A stretch of DNA of 19,278 bases, taken from contig VYDD01000334.1 of the NCBI GenBank assembly GCA_009843625.1, positions 17,592-36,869 of the forward strand. The letters are read 5' to 3'. This DNA is from Gammaproteobacteria bacterium (GTDB lineage Bacteria; Gemmatimonadota; Gemmatimonadetes; Longimicrobiales; Gaopeijiaceae). Below, piece by piece: positions 7,254 to 15,450 of this stretch (position 1 is the stretch's first letter; each line of letters opens with the position of its first letter). The translations under genes and the position numbers were made by a program. The notes under the pieces were generated by a model. It searched no databases. It was not told the DNA's origin and worked only from the letters and a program-made list of their open reading frames with translations.

Positions 7254-8600
7254 ATGAAGAGAGCGCATTCCTTCCGGACCGGTTCCTCGACTTGTCTGGT
7301 GGTCGTCATCGCGGTTCTGGGTCTGCTTCGGCCCCCGCCGGTTGCCGCGCAGGGCGGAACAGGAACCATGGCCTTGGTGGGCGGCATGCTGCTGGATGGG
7401 TACGAGACCCCTCCCATCCATCACGCGGCGGTCGTCATCGAAGGCAACCGCATCGTGGCCGTCGGCCGGGCTGACGAGGTCGAGATTCCCGCAGGGGCGG
7501 AGATCATCAACACGGAGGGCATGACCATGCTCCCCGGGCTCGTGGACCTCCACGTCCACCTGATGATCCTCGGTCACGGCGAATACTCGGAGTGGTGGCC
7601 CATCCTCGACGAGGCGCGTGAGGAGATGATGGCCATCTCCGCCAGGCAACTGCTGATGGCGGGCGTCACCACGGCCGTCGATCTGGGTGCCCCCCTCGAG
7701 ATCCTCAACGTGCGCGACGACATCAACGAGGGTCGGATTCCGGGGCCCCGCATGCTTGTCAGCGGCCCCTGGATCACCCGGGTGGGACAGCAGTTCCCCC
7801 CCTGGTTCCAGCGTCGCATCACATCTCCCGAGGAAGCCGCCGAACAGACCGACGACCTCATCGATGCGGGGGTCGATCTCATCAAGATCTGGGCCGGGAT
7901 GAGCGAGGAAGATATGCGCGCGGTCGTCGAGACCGCGCACAGGCGGGACATCGAGGTCCACACCCATCTCTACTCGCCCGAAGACATGTGGGCGGCGGTC
8001 CGGGCCGGAACCGACGTCATCCAGCACGCCGGATCGGGCGGCAATCCTCCGTACAGCGACGACCTGGTCGCGGAGGTCGCGCACCGCGGGATCCCCGTGG
8101 TGCAGACCATCGCGCATCGCATCTGGATCTATCCCGCGACCCTGGAGTTCCCCGAGCGGCTGCAGGACCCCCGGCTCAAGGAGGATCTGTCGCCAGAACT
8201 CTACCAGGAGTTCCAGCGGTCTTTCGAGAACTTTCACAGGAACTCGTATTTTCGCACGACCCCGCGTCAGATTCGCAACTCGGAGGTCGCCGCCAACCAA
8301 TTCATCGAAGCCGGCGCCGTCATCGCCATGGGCACCGATTCGGGATCGCCCATGAACTTCCACACCGAGGCCGCGTGGCGGGAGATTTCCGCCCTGGTGG
8401 ACTCGGGCATGACGCCGCTGGCGGCGATTTCCGCATCGACCAAGACGGGAGCCGAGGTCATGGGCCTGGGCCGGGAGCTGGGGACTATCGAACCCGGGAA
8501 ACTGGCCGACATCATCGTGGTCGAGGGAAATCCGCTCTTCGACATCAACGTGCTGGGATACGTCCGGATGGTCGTCAAGGACGGCATCAGGTACAAATGA
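7254..8600 (+). CDS. Secreted metal-dependent amidohydrolase (first of four)
   Basis: A 448-residue protein with a signal peptide (hydrophobic CLVVVIAVLGLL, likely cleaved near VAAQ at about residue 33). The mature part is an amidohydrolase TIM barrel with flanking beta-sandwich strands (ALVGGMLLDG at the start, GTIEPGKLADIIVVEGNP at the end). Visible metal-site residues are His100-x-His102 (DLHVHL), Lys211 (DLIKIW, probably the carboxylated bridging lysine), His236 (VHTHL), His258 (IQHAGSGG) and Asp362 (MGTDSG). This set matches the binuclear prolidase/imidazolonepropionase-like branch that hydrolyses amide or cyclic amide bonds. It is related to, but clearly diverged from, the next two genes. 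The ATG follows AAGGAAGAG. It stands after the hairpin at 7103 and could open a second transcription unit. The substrate is unknown; a prolidase-like dipeptidase or cyclic-amide hydrolase are options. Confidence 0.9.
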   Translation: MKRAHSFRTGSSTCLVVVIAVLGLLRPPPVAAQGGTGTMALVGGMLLDGYETPPIHHAAVVIEGNRIVAVGRADEVEIPAGAEIINTEGMTMLPGLVDLHVHLMILGHGEYSEWWPILDEAREEMMAISARQLLMAGVTTAVDLGAPLEILNVRDDINEGRIPGPRMLVSGPWITRVGQQFPPWFQRRITSPEEAAEQTDDLIDAGVDLIKIWAGMSEEDMRAVVETAHRRDIEVHTHLYSPEDMWAAVRAGTDVIQHAGSGGNPPYSDDLVAEVAHRGIPVVQTIAHRIWIYPATLEFPERLQDPRLKEDLSPELYQEFQRSFENFHRNSYFRTTPRQIRNSEVAANQFIEAGAVIAMGTDSGSPMNFHTEAAWREISALVDSGMTPLAAISASTKTGAEVMGLGRELGTIEPGKLADIIVVEGNPLFDINVLGYVRMVVKDGIRYK

Positions 8601-8680
8601 GGTTCCACCCGCGGCGCGACCGGAGGGCAAATGGTGGTGCTCGGACAAACGCAGGCACAGCAGGGCTGAAAGGAGTGAGC

Positions 8681-10102
8681 ATGAGGATCGGACGAAGGTT
8701 GCTGGGCGCAATGGGCATTCTGCTGTGCTCGATGGCCTTGACGGCGGCGGAAGAAGTGTCGGCGCAAGCCTCGGATCAGCTGGCCATCGTGGGTGGCTAC
8801 CTCATCGACGGGCAGGAAGGGGTGCCGATTCAGAACTCGGTGGTTCTGGTGGAAGGCGACCGGATCACGCATGTCGGGACGGTATCGGATACGGAGATTC
8901 CCGCCGGCGCCAGAGTCATCGATGCCAACGGACTGACCGTCATGCCCGGTCTCAACGAGGCGCACGCTCACCTGTTCATCATCGGTCACGGGTTCTACGA
9001 CGAATACTTTCCGCGCTACATGGGCCGCTGGCGCGAGATCATGGAGATTGCGGCGCGCCAGCTCCTGATGGCGGGTGTGACCTCGGCGCGCGATCTGGGC
9101 GCTCCCCTGGAGGATGCCCTGTACATCCGCGACGAGATCAACGCCGGCCGCATGGTCGGCCCGCGTCTGTTCGTGTCCGGGCCGTTCCTGCAGAAGAGCC
9201 TCCCCGCCCCGCTGGGGACGAGCTACGACTCCCGCGTGCAGGCCTTCTTCCGCTGGACGGTGGACGGACCTGAGGACGCCCGCCAAAAGGCGCAACAGCT
9301 TGTTGACGCCGGAGTGGACCTGCTGAAGGTCATTCAGCTGAGTCGGTTGACCCGCGAGGAGCGGATGGCCATCGGCGAAGTCGCCCGGGAGGCGGGGCTG
9401 CACATCGCGGTGCACGCCAGCACCGTGGAGGAGGTGGGGCAGGCCGCCGAGATGGGAGCCAACTCCATCGAACACATGGGCGGACGTCCCTACCCGCTCT
9501 ATCCCGAGGAGACCATCCGTCTGATGGCCGACAACAACATCGTGGCCTCGGTCACCTCGATGGTGAGCAAAGTCTACGACATCACGACAGAGTACCCGGA
9601 ACGGCTGGACAATCCGCAACTCAAGGCAGACCTGCCCCCGGACATGTATGAGGACGTGCGCGGGTCGCTCGACTTCTTCAGCCGACTCAATTACTTCTCG
9701 GGCGCCAAGGACTCGAACGACCACCACCCCGCCAAGGTGAGGCAGCTGTACGAGAATGGAATCCGCCTCGTGATCGGTACCGACTCGGGCACCCCCATGA
9801 ACTTCCATTACGAGTCCACTTGGCAGGAGATGGACCTGTTCGTGCGCTACGGCATCCCGCCGATGAAGGTCATCAGCATGGCGACGAAGTTCCCCGCCCT
9901 CCTGTACCGCGAGTTCGACGAAATGGGCACCATCGAACCGGGCAAGCTGGCCGACATCATCGTCGTGAATGGGAATCCCCTGAGAAACATGGCCGCGCTC
10001 GAGCAGAACAACGTGATCCATGTGATCAAGGGCGGAGTGCAGTACAAGGGTCCCGGCACCAACACGCGCCCCGTCTCCGACGCGGATGCCCTGCGGGACT
10101 GA
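8681..10102 (+). CDS. Secreted metal-dependent amidohydrolase (second of four)
   Basis: A 473-residue protein with a signal peptide (MRIGRRLLGAMGILLCSMAL, cleavage near VSAQA). The amidohydrolase barrel shows His95-x-His97 (NEAHAHL), Lys216 (DLLKVIQ), His245 (IAVHAS), His265 (IEHMGG) and Asp368 (GTDSG), a complete binuclear metal set. The end carries GTIEPGKLADIIVVNGNP, the strand that closes the accessory beta-sandwich. It is strikingly similar to the third amidohydrolase just downstream, including the extreme C-terminus (PVSDAD), so the two arose by tandem duplication. The ATG has AAAGGAGTGAG immediately upstream. Placement in a run of four amidohydrolases points to hydrolysis of several related amide substrates outside the cytoplasm. 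The reaction itself is not determinable here. Confidence 0.92.
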   Translation: MRIGRRLLGAMGILLCSMALTAAEEVSAQASDQLAIVGGYLIDGQEGVPIQNSVVLVEGDRITHVGTVSDTEIPAGARVIDANGLTVMPGLNEAHAHLFIIGHGFYDEYFPRYMGRWREIMEIAARQLLMAGVTSARDLGAPLEDALYIRDEINAGRMVGPRLFVSGPFLQKSLPAPLGTSYDSRVQAFFRWTVDGPEDARQKAQQLVDAGVDLLKVIQLSRLTREERMAIGEVAREAGLHIAVHASTVEEVGQAAEMGANSIEHMGGRPYPLYPEETIRLMADNNIVASVTSMVSKVYDITTEYPERLDNPQLKADLPPDMYEDVRGSLDFFSRLNYFSGAKDSNDHHPAKVRQLYENGIRLVIGTDSGTPMNFHYESTWQEMDLFVRYGIPPMKVISMATKFPALLYREFDEMGTIEPGKLADIIVVNGNPLRNMAALEQNNVIHVIKGGVQYKGPGTNTRPVSDADALRD

Positions 10103-10169
10103 CCCCCGGGAACGATCCAGCGCCGCGAATCCTGCATATGACATCGGGCCGGACGCGAGGAGGCGAGAC

Positions 10170-11595
10170 ATGAAGAACTGTCCGCGGGTATGCGCCCTCC
10201 TGGTGGTGGGGGCCGTGGCTCTGGTCTCGGGGCGTCCCCTCGAACTCCAGGGTCAAGCTCTCAGCCAGCTCGCCATCGTGGGCGGCATGCTGATCGACGG
10301 CCATGAGGGTGTGCCGATCCAGAACTCGGTCATTCTCGTGGACGGAGACCGCATCACTCACGTCGGAACGGTTTCGGACACCGAGATTCCATCCACTGCG
10401 CGAGTGATTGACGCGAACGGGCTGACGGTGATGCCGGGGCTCAATGAGGCCCATGCCCACCTCATCGTTGTGGGGCACGGTTTCTACGACGAGTACTTCC
10501 CCCGATACATGGGCCGCTGGCGCGAGATCATGGAGATCTCGGCCCGCCAGCTCCTCATGGCGGGGGTAACCACGGCGCGGGACCTCGGGGCACCGCTCGA
10601 AGACGCGATCTGGGTGCGCGACGAGATCAACGCGGGTCGCATGGTCGGCCCGCGGCTCTTCGTCTCCGGACCCTTCCTGCAGAAGAGCCTGCCGGTTCCT
10701 GTGGGGCACGCGCTACGACTACCGGACACAGGCGTTTGTCCGCTGGACCGTGGACGGGCCGGAGGACGCCGCCCGCAAGGCGCGCCAGCTCATCGATGCG
10801 GGAGTGGATGTCATCAAGGTCATCCAGCTGGGGCAGTTGACCAGGGAAGAACGGATGGCCATAGCGGACGAGGCTCACCGGGCCGGACTGCACATGGCCG
10901 TGCACGCGGGATCGGTCGAGGAGGTGCGCGCGGCGGCCGAAATGGGGGTGGGCTCCATCGAACACATGGGAGGCGGCAGGAACCCCCTCTACCCCGAGGA
11001 ATCGTTGCGTCTGATCGCAGAGAACCGAATCGTGGCCTCCGTGACCTCGCTGGTGAGCAGGGTCTACGACATCACCGCCGAATACCCGGAACGGCTGGAC
11101 AACCCGCAACTGAAGTCCGATCTGCCCGCGGACATCTACGAGGATGTCCGAACTTCGCTGGACCACTTCAGCGGGCTCAACTACTTCTCCGGCGCCAAGG
11201 AAGCCAACAAGCATCATCCCGCCAAGGTCAGGCAGCTGTACGAGAACGGGGTCCGCCTCGTTATCGGCACGGACTCGGGAACTCCCATGAACTTCCACTA
11301 CGAGTCCACCTGGCAGGAGATGGACCTTTTCGTCCGGTACGGCATTCCGCCCATGAAGGTCATCAGCATGGCGACCCGCCACCCCGCGCTGCTCTACGGT
11401 GAATTCGAGGACCTGGGCACCATCGAGCCGGGAAAACTCGCGGACATCATCGTGGTGAACGGGAACCCGCTTCGGAACATGAGTGCGCTAGAGCAGAACA
11501 ACGTGATTCACGTCATCAAGGGAGGCGTTCAGTACAAGGGCCCGGGGATCGACCCGTCGCGGCCCGTGTCCGACGCCGACCCCCGGAGGGACTAG
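10170..11595 (+). pseudogene. Secreted amidohydrolase (third of four), interrupted by a one-base frameshift
   Basis: This copy begins at an ATG after GAGGAGG (10157-10163) with a signal peptide (CALLVVGAVALVSG) and follows its tandem sibling through His95-x-His97 to QKSLPVPVG. At the four-G run 10703-10706 one extra G shifts the frame. Removing it restores PVGTRYDYRTQAFVRWTVDGPED, matching the sibling's APLGTSYDSRVQAFFRWTVDG. From there to the stop at 11593-11595 the second frame is fully conserved: VIKVIQ, MAVHAGS, IEHMGGG, GTDSGTPMNF and GTIEPGKLADII. Read as it stands, translation from 10170 runs out of frame to 11402 and would make a roughly 410-residue protein without the later metal ligands. 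Because the downstream half still looks selected, this is either a very recent inactivation, a sequencing or assembly error in a G run, or less likely programmed slippage. Confidence 0.85.
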
Positions 11596-11596
11596 C

Positions 11597-11639
11597 CGAT
11601 TCAGCGGGGACGCGCGACGGTGCGGTCGCCCGCGAATCG
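11597..11639 (+). other. Nested inverted repeat between amidohydrolases 3 and 4
   Basis: The outer arms are 11597-11606 and 11631-11639 (nine pairs with one bulged A). An inner GCGAC/GTCGC pair sits at 11614-11618 and 11625-11629. The element starts one base after a stop codon and ends 46 bases before the next start. It could fold as an intercistronic hairpin, either a terminator without a U tract or an RNA processing or stability element. GC-rich spacers form such structures by chance, so confidence is low. Confidence 0.25.
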
Positions 11640-11685
11640 CCTGAGGTCGACCTCTACCGGAGTGCCTACCAGCAAGGAGAGGACC

Positions 11686-13086
11686 ATGGCAAAGCAGGCA
11701 GAGGGAAGGAGAGGCCATCGGCGCGAGAGGGCGCTGCTCACTTGGAGCGCGGTGCTGCTGGCGTTGCTGTTGACGGAGTGGGCGGCCGCGCCTGCGTCCC
11801 TGGATGCCCAAAGGGTCACTTTGCCCGACAGCACCGAGGTGACCGCGATCACCGCCGGCCGCCTCATCGACGGGACGGACGGACGCGTGCGCGAGAACGT
11901 GACGATCGTCGTACGCGGCACCCGCCTGGAGGCCGTCGGCGAGGACGTCCAGATACCGTCGGGGGCCACGCGCATCGACCTGTCCGGCCATACCGTCATG
12001 CCGGGCTTCATCGATCTGCACACCCACCTCACCAGCGGGGGTGGAAGCCGCGACAACCGGCTGCGCCGTTGGCCGGGCCACCTGGCTATCGTGGGCGTCA
12101 TGAACGCCAGGATTACCCTCGAAGCGGGCTTCACGACCGTGCGCAATGTGGGCGCCGACAACTTCGCCGACGTGGCGCTGCGTGACGCCATCAACGAAGG
12201 CTTGGTGCCCGGCCCGCGCATGTACACGGCCGTGTACTCACTCGGGATCACCGGGGGGCACTGCGACAGCAACGGCTATCGCCCGGACATCTTCGAAGAG
12301 CCGGGAATCGAGGTTGGCATCGCGCAGGGCATCGAGCGCGTGCGGGAGGCCGTGAACTACCAGATCAAGTATGGCGCCGACGTCATCAAGTTCTGCGCCA
12401 CCGGCGGCGTGCTGTCGCTGGGCGACGCAGTCGGCGTGCAGCAGTACACGGAAGAAGAGATGGCCGTTCTCGTCCAGACCGCCAACATGGCCGAGCGCAC
12501 CGTGGCCGCGCACGCGCATGGCCTGGAGGGCATCAAGGCGGCCGTGCGGGCAGGGGTCACCTCCATCGAGCACGGTTCCATGCTGGACGACGAGACCGTG
12601 CGCCTCATGGCCGAGCACGGCACATACCTGGTGCCCACCATGATGGCGTTCGAGAATGTTCGCGAGCGGTCGCTGGCGGGAACCCTTGTCGGCCTGCCGG
12701 GAGTGAAGGCGCTGGAGATCTATCCCTTTTTCCGCGAGTCGATCCGGCTGGCGATCCGGGAAGGCGTAAACATCGGCTTCGGCACCGACGCCGGTGTTTT
12801 CCCGCACGGAGAAAACGCTGGAGAGTTCCGCCTCCTGGTGGACGTGGGCATGTCGCCGACCGACGCGATTCTGGCCGCCACCCGTGAAGCAGCGAAGGTG
12901 CTGCACCGCACGGACGAGATCGGAAGCGTGGAGCCGGGCAAGGTCGCGGATCTGGTGGCGGTACAGGGGGACCCGCTGGCCGACATCGATCTTCTGCGAA
13001 ACATCGATTTCGTAATGAAGGACGGCGTTGTCTACAAGCAAGGCGGGCGCAGCGCCCGTCCCGCGACGCAGGAAGGCGGCCGCTAG
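11686..13086 (+). CDS. Secreted prolidase-like amidohydrolase (fourth of four)
   Basis: A 466-residue protein with an N-terminal basic region and a hydrophobic segment (WSAVLLALLLTEWAAA), probably a signal peptide cleaved near DAQ. It belongs to a different amidohydrolase branch from the previous three. Motifs are His112-x-His114 (DLHTHL), Lys235 (DVIKFCATGGV), His276 (AAHAHG), His296 (IEHGS) and Asp368 (GTDAG). VIKFCATGG with AAHAHG is typical of the Xaa-Pro dipeptidase group (Sgx9260/Cc2672 type) that removes C-terminal proline from dipeptides, so a similar peptide or amide substrate is plausible. GSVEPGKVADLVAVQGDP closes the accessory sheet. The start at 11686 has AAGGAGAGG just upstream; an in-frame ATG at 11620 lacks such a site and adds a polar leader before the signal. 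The end has a short polar tail. Confidence 0.9.
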   Translation: MAKQAEGRRGHRRERALLTWSAVLLALLLTEWAAAPASLDAQRVTLPDSTEVTAITAGRLIDGTDGRVRENVTIVVRGTRLEAVGEDVQIPSGATRIDLSGHTVMPGFIDLHTHLTSGGGSRDNRLRRWPGHLAIVGVMNARITLEAGFTTVRNVGADNFADVALRDAINEGLVPGPRMYTAVYSLGITGGHCDSNGYRPDIFEEPGIEVGIAQGIERVREAVNYQIKYGADVIKFCATGGVLSLGDAVGVQQYTEEEMAVLVQTANMAERTVAAHAHGLEGIKAAVRAGVTSIEHGSMLDDETVRLMAEHGTYLVPTMMAFENVRERSLAGTLVGLPGVKALEIYPFFRESIRLAIREGVNIGFGTDAGVFPHGENAGEFRLLVDVGMSPTDAILAATREAAKVLHRTDEIGSVEPGKVADLVAVQGDPLADIDLLRNIDFVMKDGVVYKQGGRSARPATQEGGR

Positions 13087-13146
13087 AAGAAGCCCGCTGC
13101 CTGGCAGCCGGACACACTTCACCATCCGACAGGGACCGGTGACACC

Positions 13147-14286
13147 ATGACGACCAATCGACGCGACTTCGTCCGGATGTCGGCCCTGGCCGGCAGCGGG
13201 CTGGGCCTCGGGCTCGGATACCCGGCCTCGCTGAACGGGCATGGGCGCGAAGCGGTCCAACAGCCGCGCAGGGTTTCCCGCATTCTGCTTCTCGGAGGCA
13301 CCGGGTTCATCGGCCCCTGGCAGGTGAACCGCATCCTGTCGCAGGGCCACGAGCTCACTTTGTTCAACCGCGGCCGCAGCCAGCCGCGCATGTTCCAGGA
13401 CCAGTTCGCCGGGCTGGAAAACCTGATCGGCGACCGCGACGGCGACCTTTCGTCCCTGGAGGGCAACCGCACCTGGGACGTCGTCATCGACAACTCCGGC
13501 TACACGCCCGACCAGGTTCGCGCCACCGCCCGCCTGCTGGTGGACCGGACGGATCAGTATCTCTTCATCTCCACGCAGGCCGCCTACATGTCCCGGGTGG
13601 AGATCGGCATCGACGAGGATGCCCCGGTGGGGCAGGCGGACCTGCCGATGGAGGAATGGGAAGGCTACGGGCCGATGAAGGCGCTGGCGGAACAGGAGCT
13701 GCAGTCCGCCTTCGGGGATCGCTGCACCATCGTTCGCCCCGGCCTGGTGGCCGGCCCCGGAGACCGCAGCGACCGCTTCACCTACTGGTGCGCGCGCATG
13801 GACCGGGGCGGGGAAGTGCTCGCCCCCAACACCCCCATGGATCCCGTCCAGTACATCGACGTGCGCGACCTGGCCGAGTTCATGGTCCATCTTCTGGAAC
13901 AGGAGACGAGAGGCGTCTACAACGTGATCGGACCGGAGGGCGACCTGCACATGGAGGAGTTCCTCTACGGGATCAAGGCGGTGACGTCGACGCCCTCGAG
14001 CCTCACGTTCGTGACCCTCGACTTCCTGCGGGAGCAGGGCGTCCGCCCATGGAGCGACCTGCCGGTCTGGCAGCCGCCCGTGGGACCGACCGCGGGCTTC
14101 GCGCGCATGAGCCGAGCCCGCGGCATGGCTGCCGGCCTGCGCTATCGGCCGCTCGCGGTCACCGCGGCCGAAACGCTCGAGTGGTGGAAGGAGCTTCCCG
14201 AGGAGGATCGGATGACGATGGGCGCCGGACTGGCTCCGGAGCGCGAAGCCGAGGTGCTCGCGGCCTGGCGCCGGAGGTCCGGCTAG
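13147..14286 (+). CDS. Tat-signal NAD-dependent epimerase/dehydratase-like protein
   Basis: A 379-residue extended short-chain dehydrogenase/reductase-type protein. It opens with a twin-arginine motif (NRRDFVRMSALAG) and a glycine/leucine-rich segment, predicting Tat export or anchoring. The NAD(P)-binding Rossmann start is LLLGGTGFIGPW at about residues 47-58. The catalytic-type Tyr174-x3-Lys178 (YGPMK) is present. VRPGLVAGPGDRSDRF and VQYIDVRDLAEFMVHLLEQ are the usual later strands of the family. Family members rearrange or oxidise sugars and other alcohols using a tightly bound nicotinamide cofactor. An exported member would need to carry its cofactor folded through Tat, as Gfo/Idh-type periplasmic oxidoreductases do. 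The ATG follows AGGGA at 13131-13135. It lies 60 bases after the prolidase-like gene. The substrate is unknown; it may equally act as a non-catalytic NAD-binding protein. Confidence 0.85.
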   Translation: MTTNRRDFVRMSALAGSGLGLGLGYPASLNGHGREAVQQPRRVSRILLLGGTGFIGPWQVNRILSQGHELTLFNRGRSQPRMFQDQFAGLENLIGDRDGDLSSLEGNRTWDVVIDNSGYTPDQVRATARLLVDRTDQYLFISTQAAYMSRVEIGIDEDAPVGQADLPMEEWEGYGPMKALAEQELQSAFGDRCTIVRPGLVAGPGDRSDRFTYWCARMDRGGEVLAPNTPMDPVQYIDVRDLAEFMVHLLEQETRGVYNVIGPEGDLHMEEFLYGIKAVTSTPSSLTFVTLDFLREQGVRPWSDLPVWQPPVGPTAGFARMSRARGMAAGLRYRPLAVTAAETLEWWKELPEEDRMTMGAGLAPEREAEVLAAWRRRSG

Positions 14287-14327
14287 CGGGCGCGCGCCGA
14301 ACTCTCGCGATGCTTCGACGCGCCCGC
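14286..14327 (+). terminator. Possible hairpin after the epimerase-like gene
   Basis: Arms 14286-14294 and 14319-14327 form nine perfect GC-rich pairs around a 24-base loop, starting on the last base of the stop codon. There is no T-tract. The 195-base gap that follows is the longest between genes in the window and otherwise holds only a ribosome binding site (CGGAGG, 14471-14476). This could mark a transcription break, but the evidence is weak. Confidence 0.25.
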
Positions 14328-14481
14328 GCCGGCCTGCGCGTTCACGCGTAAGAAGCTGCCGGCCGCGAGAGACGTGCAGCCGGCCGGGAATTCCTTGCGT
14401 GGCATCGGGCCGTCGGTTACGGTGCCGATGCATGCGCCCCGGTCACGCCCTGACCGCAGTCCCGCCATCCCGGAGGCTTCG

Positions 14482-15357
14482 ATGACCCGGTTTGTGAAGC
14501 TGTTCGCCCTCGGCCTGCTCCTTCTCCCGAACGTGGTCGGCGCGCAGCAGGCGCCTCGCCCCGGGAGCGGCGGAAACCCGATCGATCCCGACGCCCCCCG
14601 TCCAATCGATGCACTGGAGTCCGTCTGGATCGAGGAACTCACCTTCATGGAGGTGCGCGACGCGATCCGCTCCGGAAAGACCACCGTCATCGTGCCCACG
14701 GGAGGGGTGGAGGAGAACGGCCCCTACCTGGCCGGCGGCAAGCACAACTACATCCTGCAGCAAACCGCCGAGGCGGTTGCGCGCAAGCTGGGCAACGCGC
14801 TGATCGCCCCGATCATCAAGTACGTGCCCGAGGGCGAGATCGACCTGGAACCCGGCACCATCCGCTATCCGGGCACCATCGGGGTCAGGGTCGAGACCTT
14901 CAAGGCCGTGCTCACCGACGTCTCGACCGCCCTGCGGGCCAACGGGTTCGAACACATCGTCCTCATCGGCGACAGCGGAGGCAACCAGCAGCCGCAGGTG
15001 GAGGTCGCGGAGGCGCTCTCGGCCAAGTGGACCGATGGCAAGACCGGCATCCACCACATCCCCGAGTACTACAACTGGGTGGACCGCCAGCAATGGCTGC
15101 GCGAAAGGGGCATCAACGAGGTGATGCAGGACCCCGGCCTGCACGACGAGTTCAGCGCCACCTCGATCATGATGCTCACCGATCCCACCACCGTTCGCAT
15201 GGAGCAGCGCATCCGCGCGGGACATTTCTCCATCAACGGCGTCGACCTGGCGCCCATACCCCGCACCCTGGCCCTCGGAAGCGAGCTCGTGGACTGGATC
15301 GCCGATCTCACCGTGGCCGCCATCAACGAGGCGACCGGGGAGACGGACGGAAGCTGA
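14482..15357 (+). CDS. Secreted creatininase-family protein with altered metal-site residues
   Basis: A 291-residue protein with a signal peptide (FVKLFALGLLLLPNVVGAQ, cleaved near residue 21). The body follows the creatininase/MftE fold: WIEELTFMEVRDAI, then TTVIVPTGGVEENGPYLAGGKHNY, then a conserved glycine loop LIGDSGGNQQP. Classical creatininase has a GSxEQHGPHLPxxTD motif, with Glu34, His36 and Asp45 as metal ligands, and a later His120 in the NGH-type loop. Here the equivalents are Glu77, Asn79, His88 and probably Asp164. So the site keeps four polar residues but swaps three of them, which suggests a subfamily with different metal or substrate use. Classical members hydrolyse a cyclic amide (creatinine) or similar bonds. 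The start at 14482 has CGGAGG five bases upstream and gives the signal peptide; an in-frame ATG at 14374 adds an arginine/proline-rich leader and is disfavoured. Confidence 0.85.
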   Translation: MTRFVKLFALGLLLLPNVVGAQQAPRPGSGGNPIDPDAPRPIDALESVWIEELTFMEVRDAIRSGKTTVIVPTGGVEENGPYLAGGKHNYILQQTAEAVARKLGNALIAPIIKYVPEGEIDLEPGTIRYPGTIGVRVETFKAVLTDVSTALRANGFEHIVLIGDSGGNQQPQVEVAEALSAKWTDGKTGIHHIPEYYNWVDRQQWLRERGINEVMQDPGLHDEFSATSIMMLTDPTTVRMEQRIRAGHFSINGVDLAPIPRTLALGSELVDWIADLTVAAINEATGETDGS

Positions 15358-15450
15358 TGTTCGCCGGCTCGGAATGGCCCGGGCCGGCACCCGGAGAAAC
15401 GCGTTCGTCGATCAGTCGGGCTCGAATACCACACCTCTAAGGAGATCTTC

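Larger units (their letters stand above)
8681..11595 (+). repeat. Tandem gene duplication (amidohydrolases 2 and 3)
   Basis: The genes at 8681-10102 and 10170-11595 match almost end to end. Shared segments include GVPIQNSV, VSDTEIP, the run from GLTVMPGLNEAHAHL to GHGFYDEYFPRYMGRWREIME, EINAGRMVGPRLFVSGPFLQKSLP, the block from NNPQL-type helices to FHYESTWQEMDLF, and GNPLRNM. Differences at DNA level are mostly in third codon positions, so both copies were under protein-level selection for some time. Only the signal peptides differ substantially. Confidence 0.85.

Noticed and set aside
8267..10171. Long minus-strand open frame opposite amidohydrolases 1 and 2
   Set aside because: Low-complexity HVR-type composition with no start context; it mirrors conserved plus-strand coding sequence.
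14302..14371. CTCTCGCG/CGCGAGAG inverted repeat in the spacer before the creatininase-like gene
   Set aside because: Eight pairs separated by 54 bases in very GC-rich DNA; easily chance and not near a promoter I can recognise.
12238..14433. Long open frame on the minus strand (731 codons) opposite the prolidase-like and epimerase-like genes
   Set aside because: Its translation is arginine/histidine/glycine-rich with no domain. The plus-strand genes there have full motifs and ribosome sites. It is a GC-driven antisense shadow.
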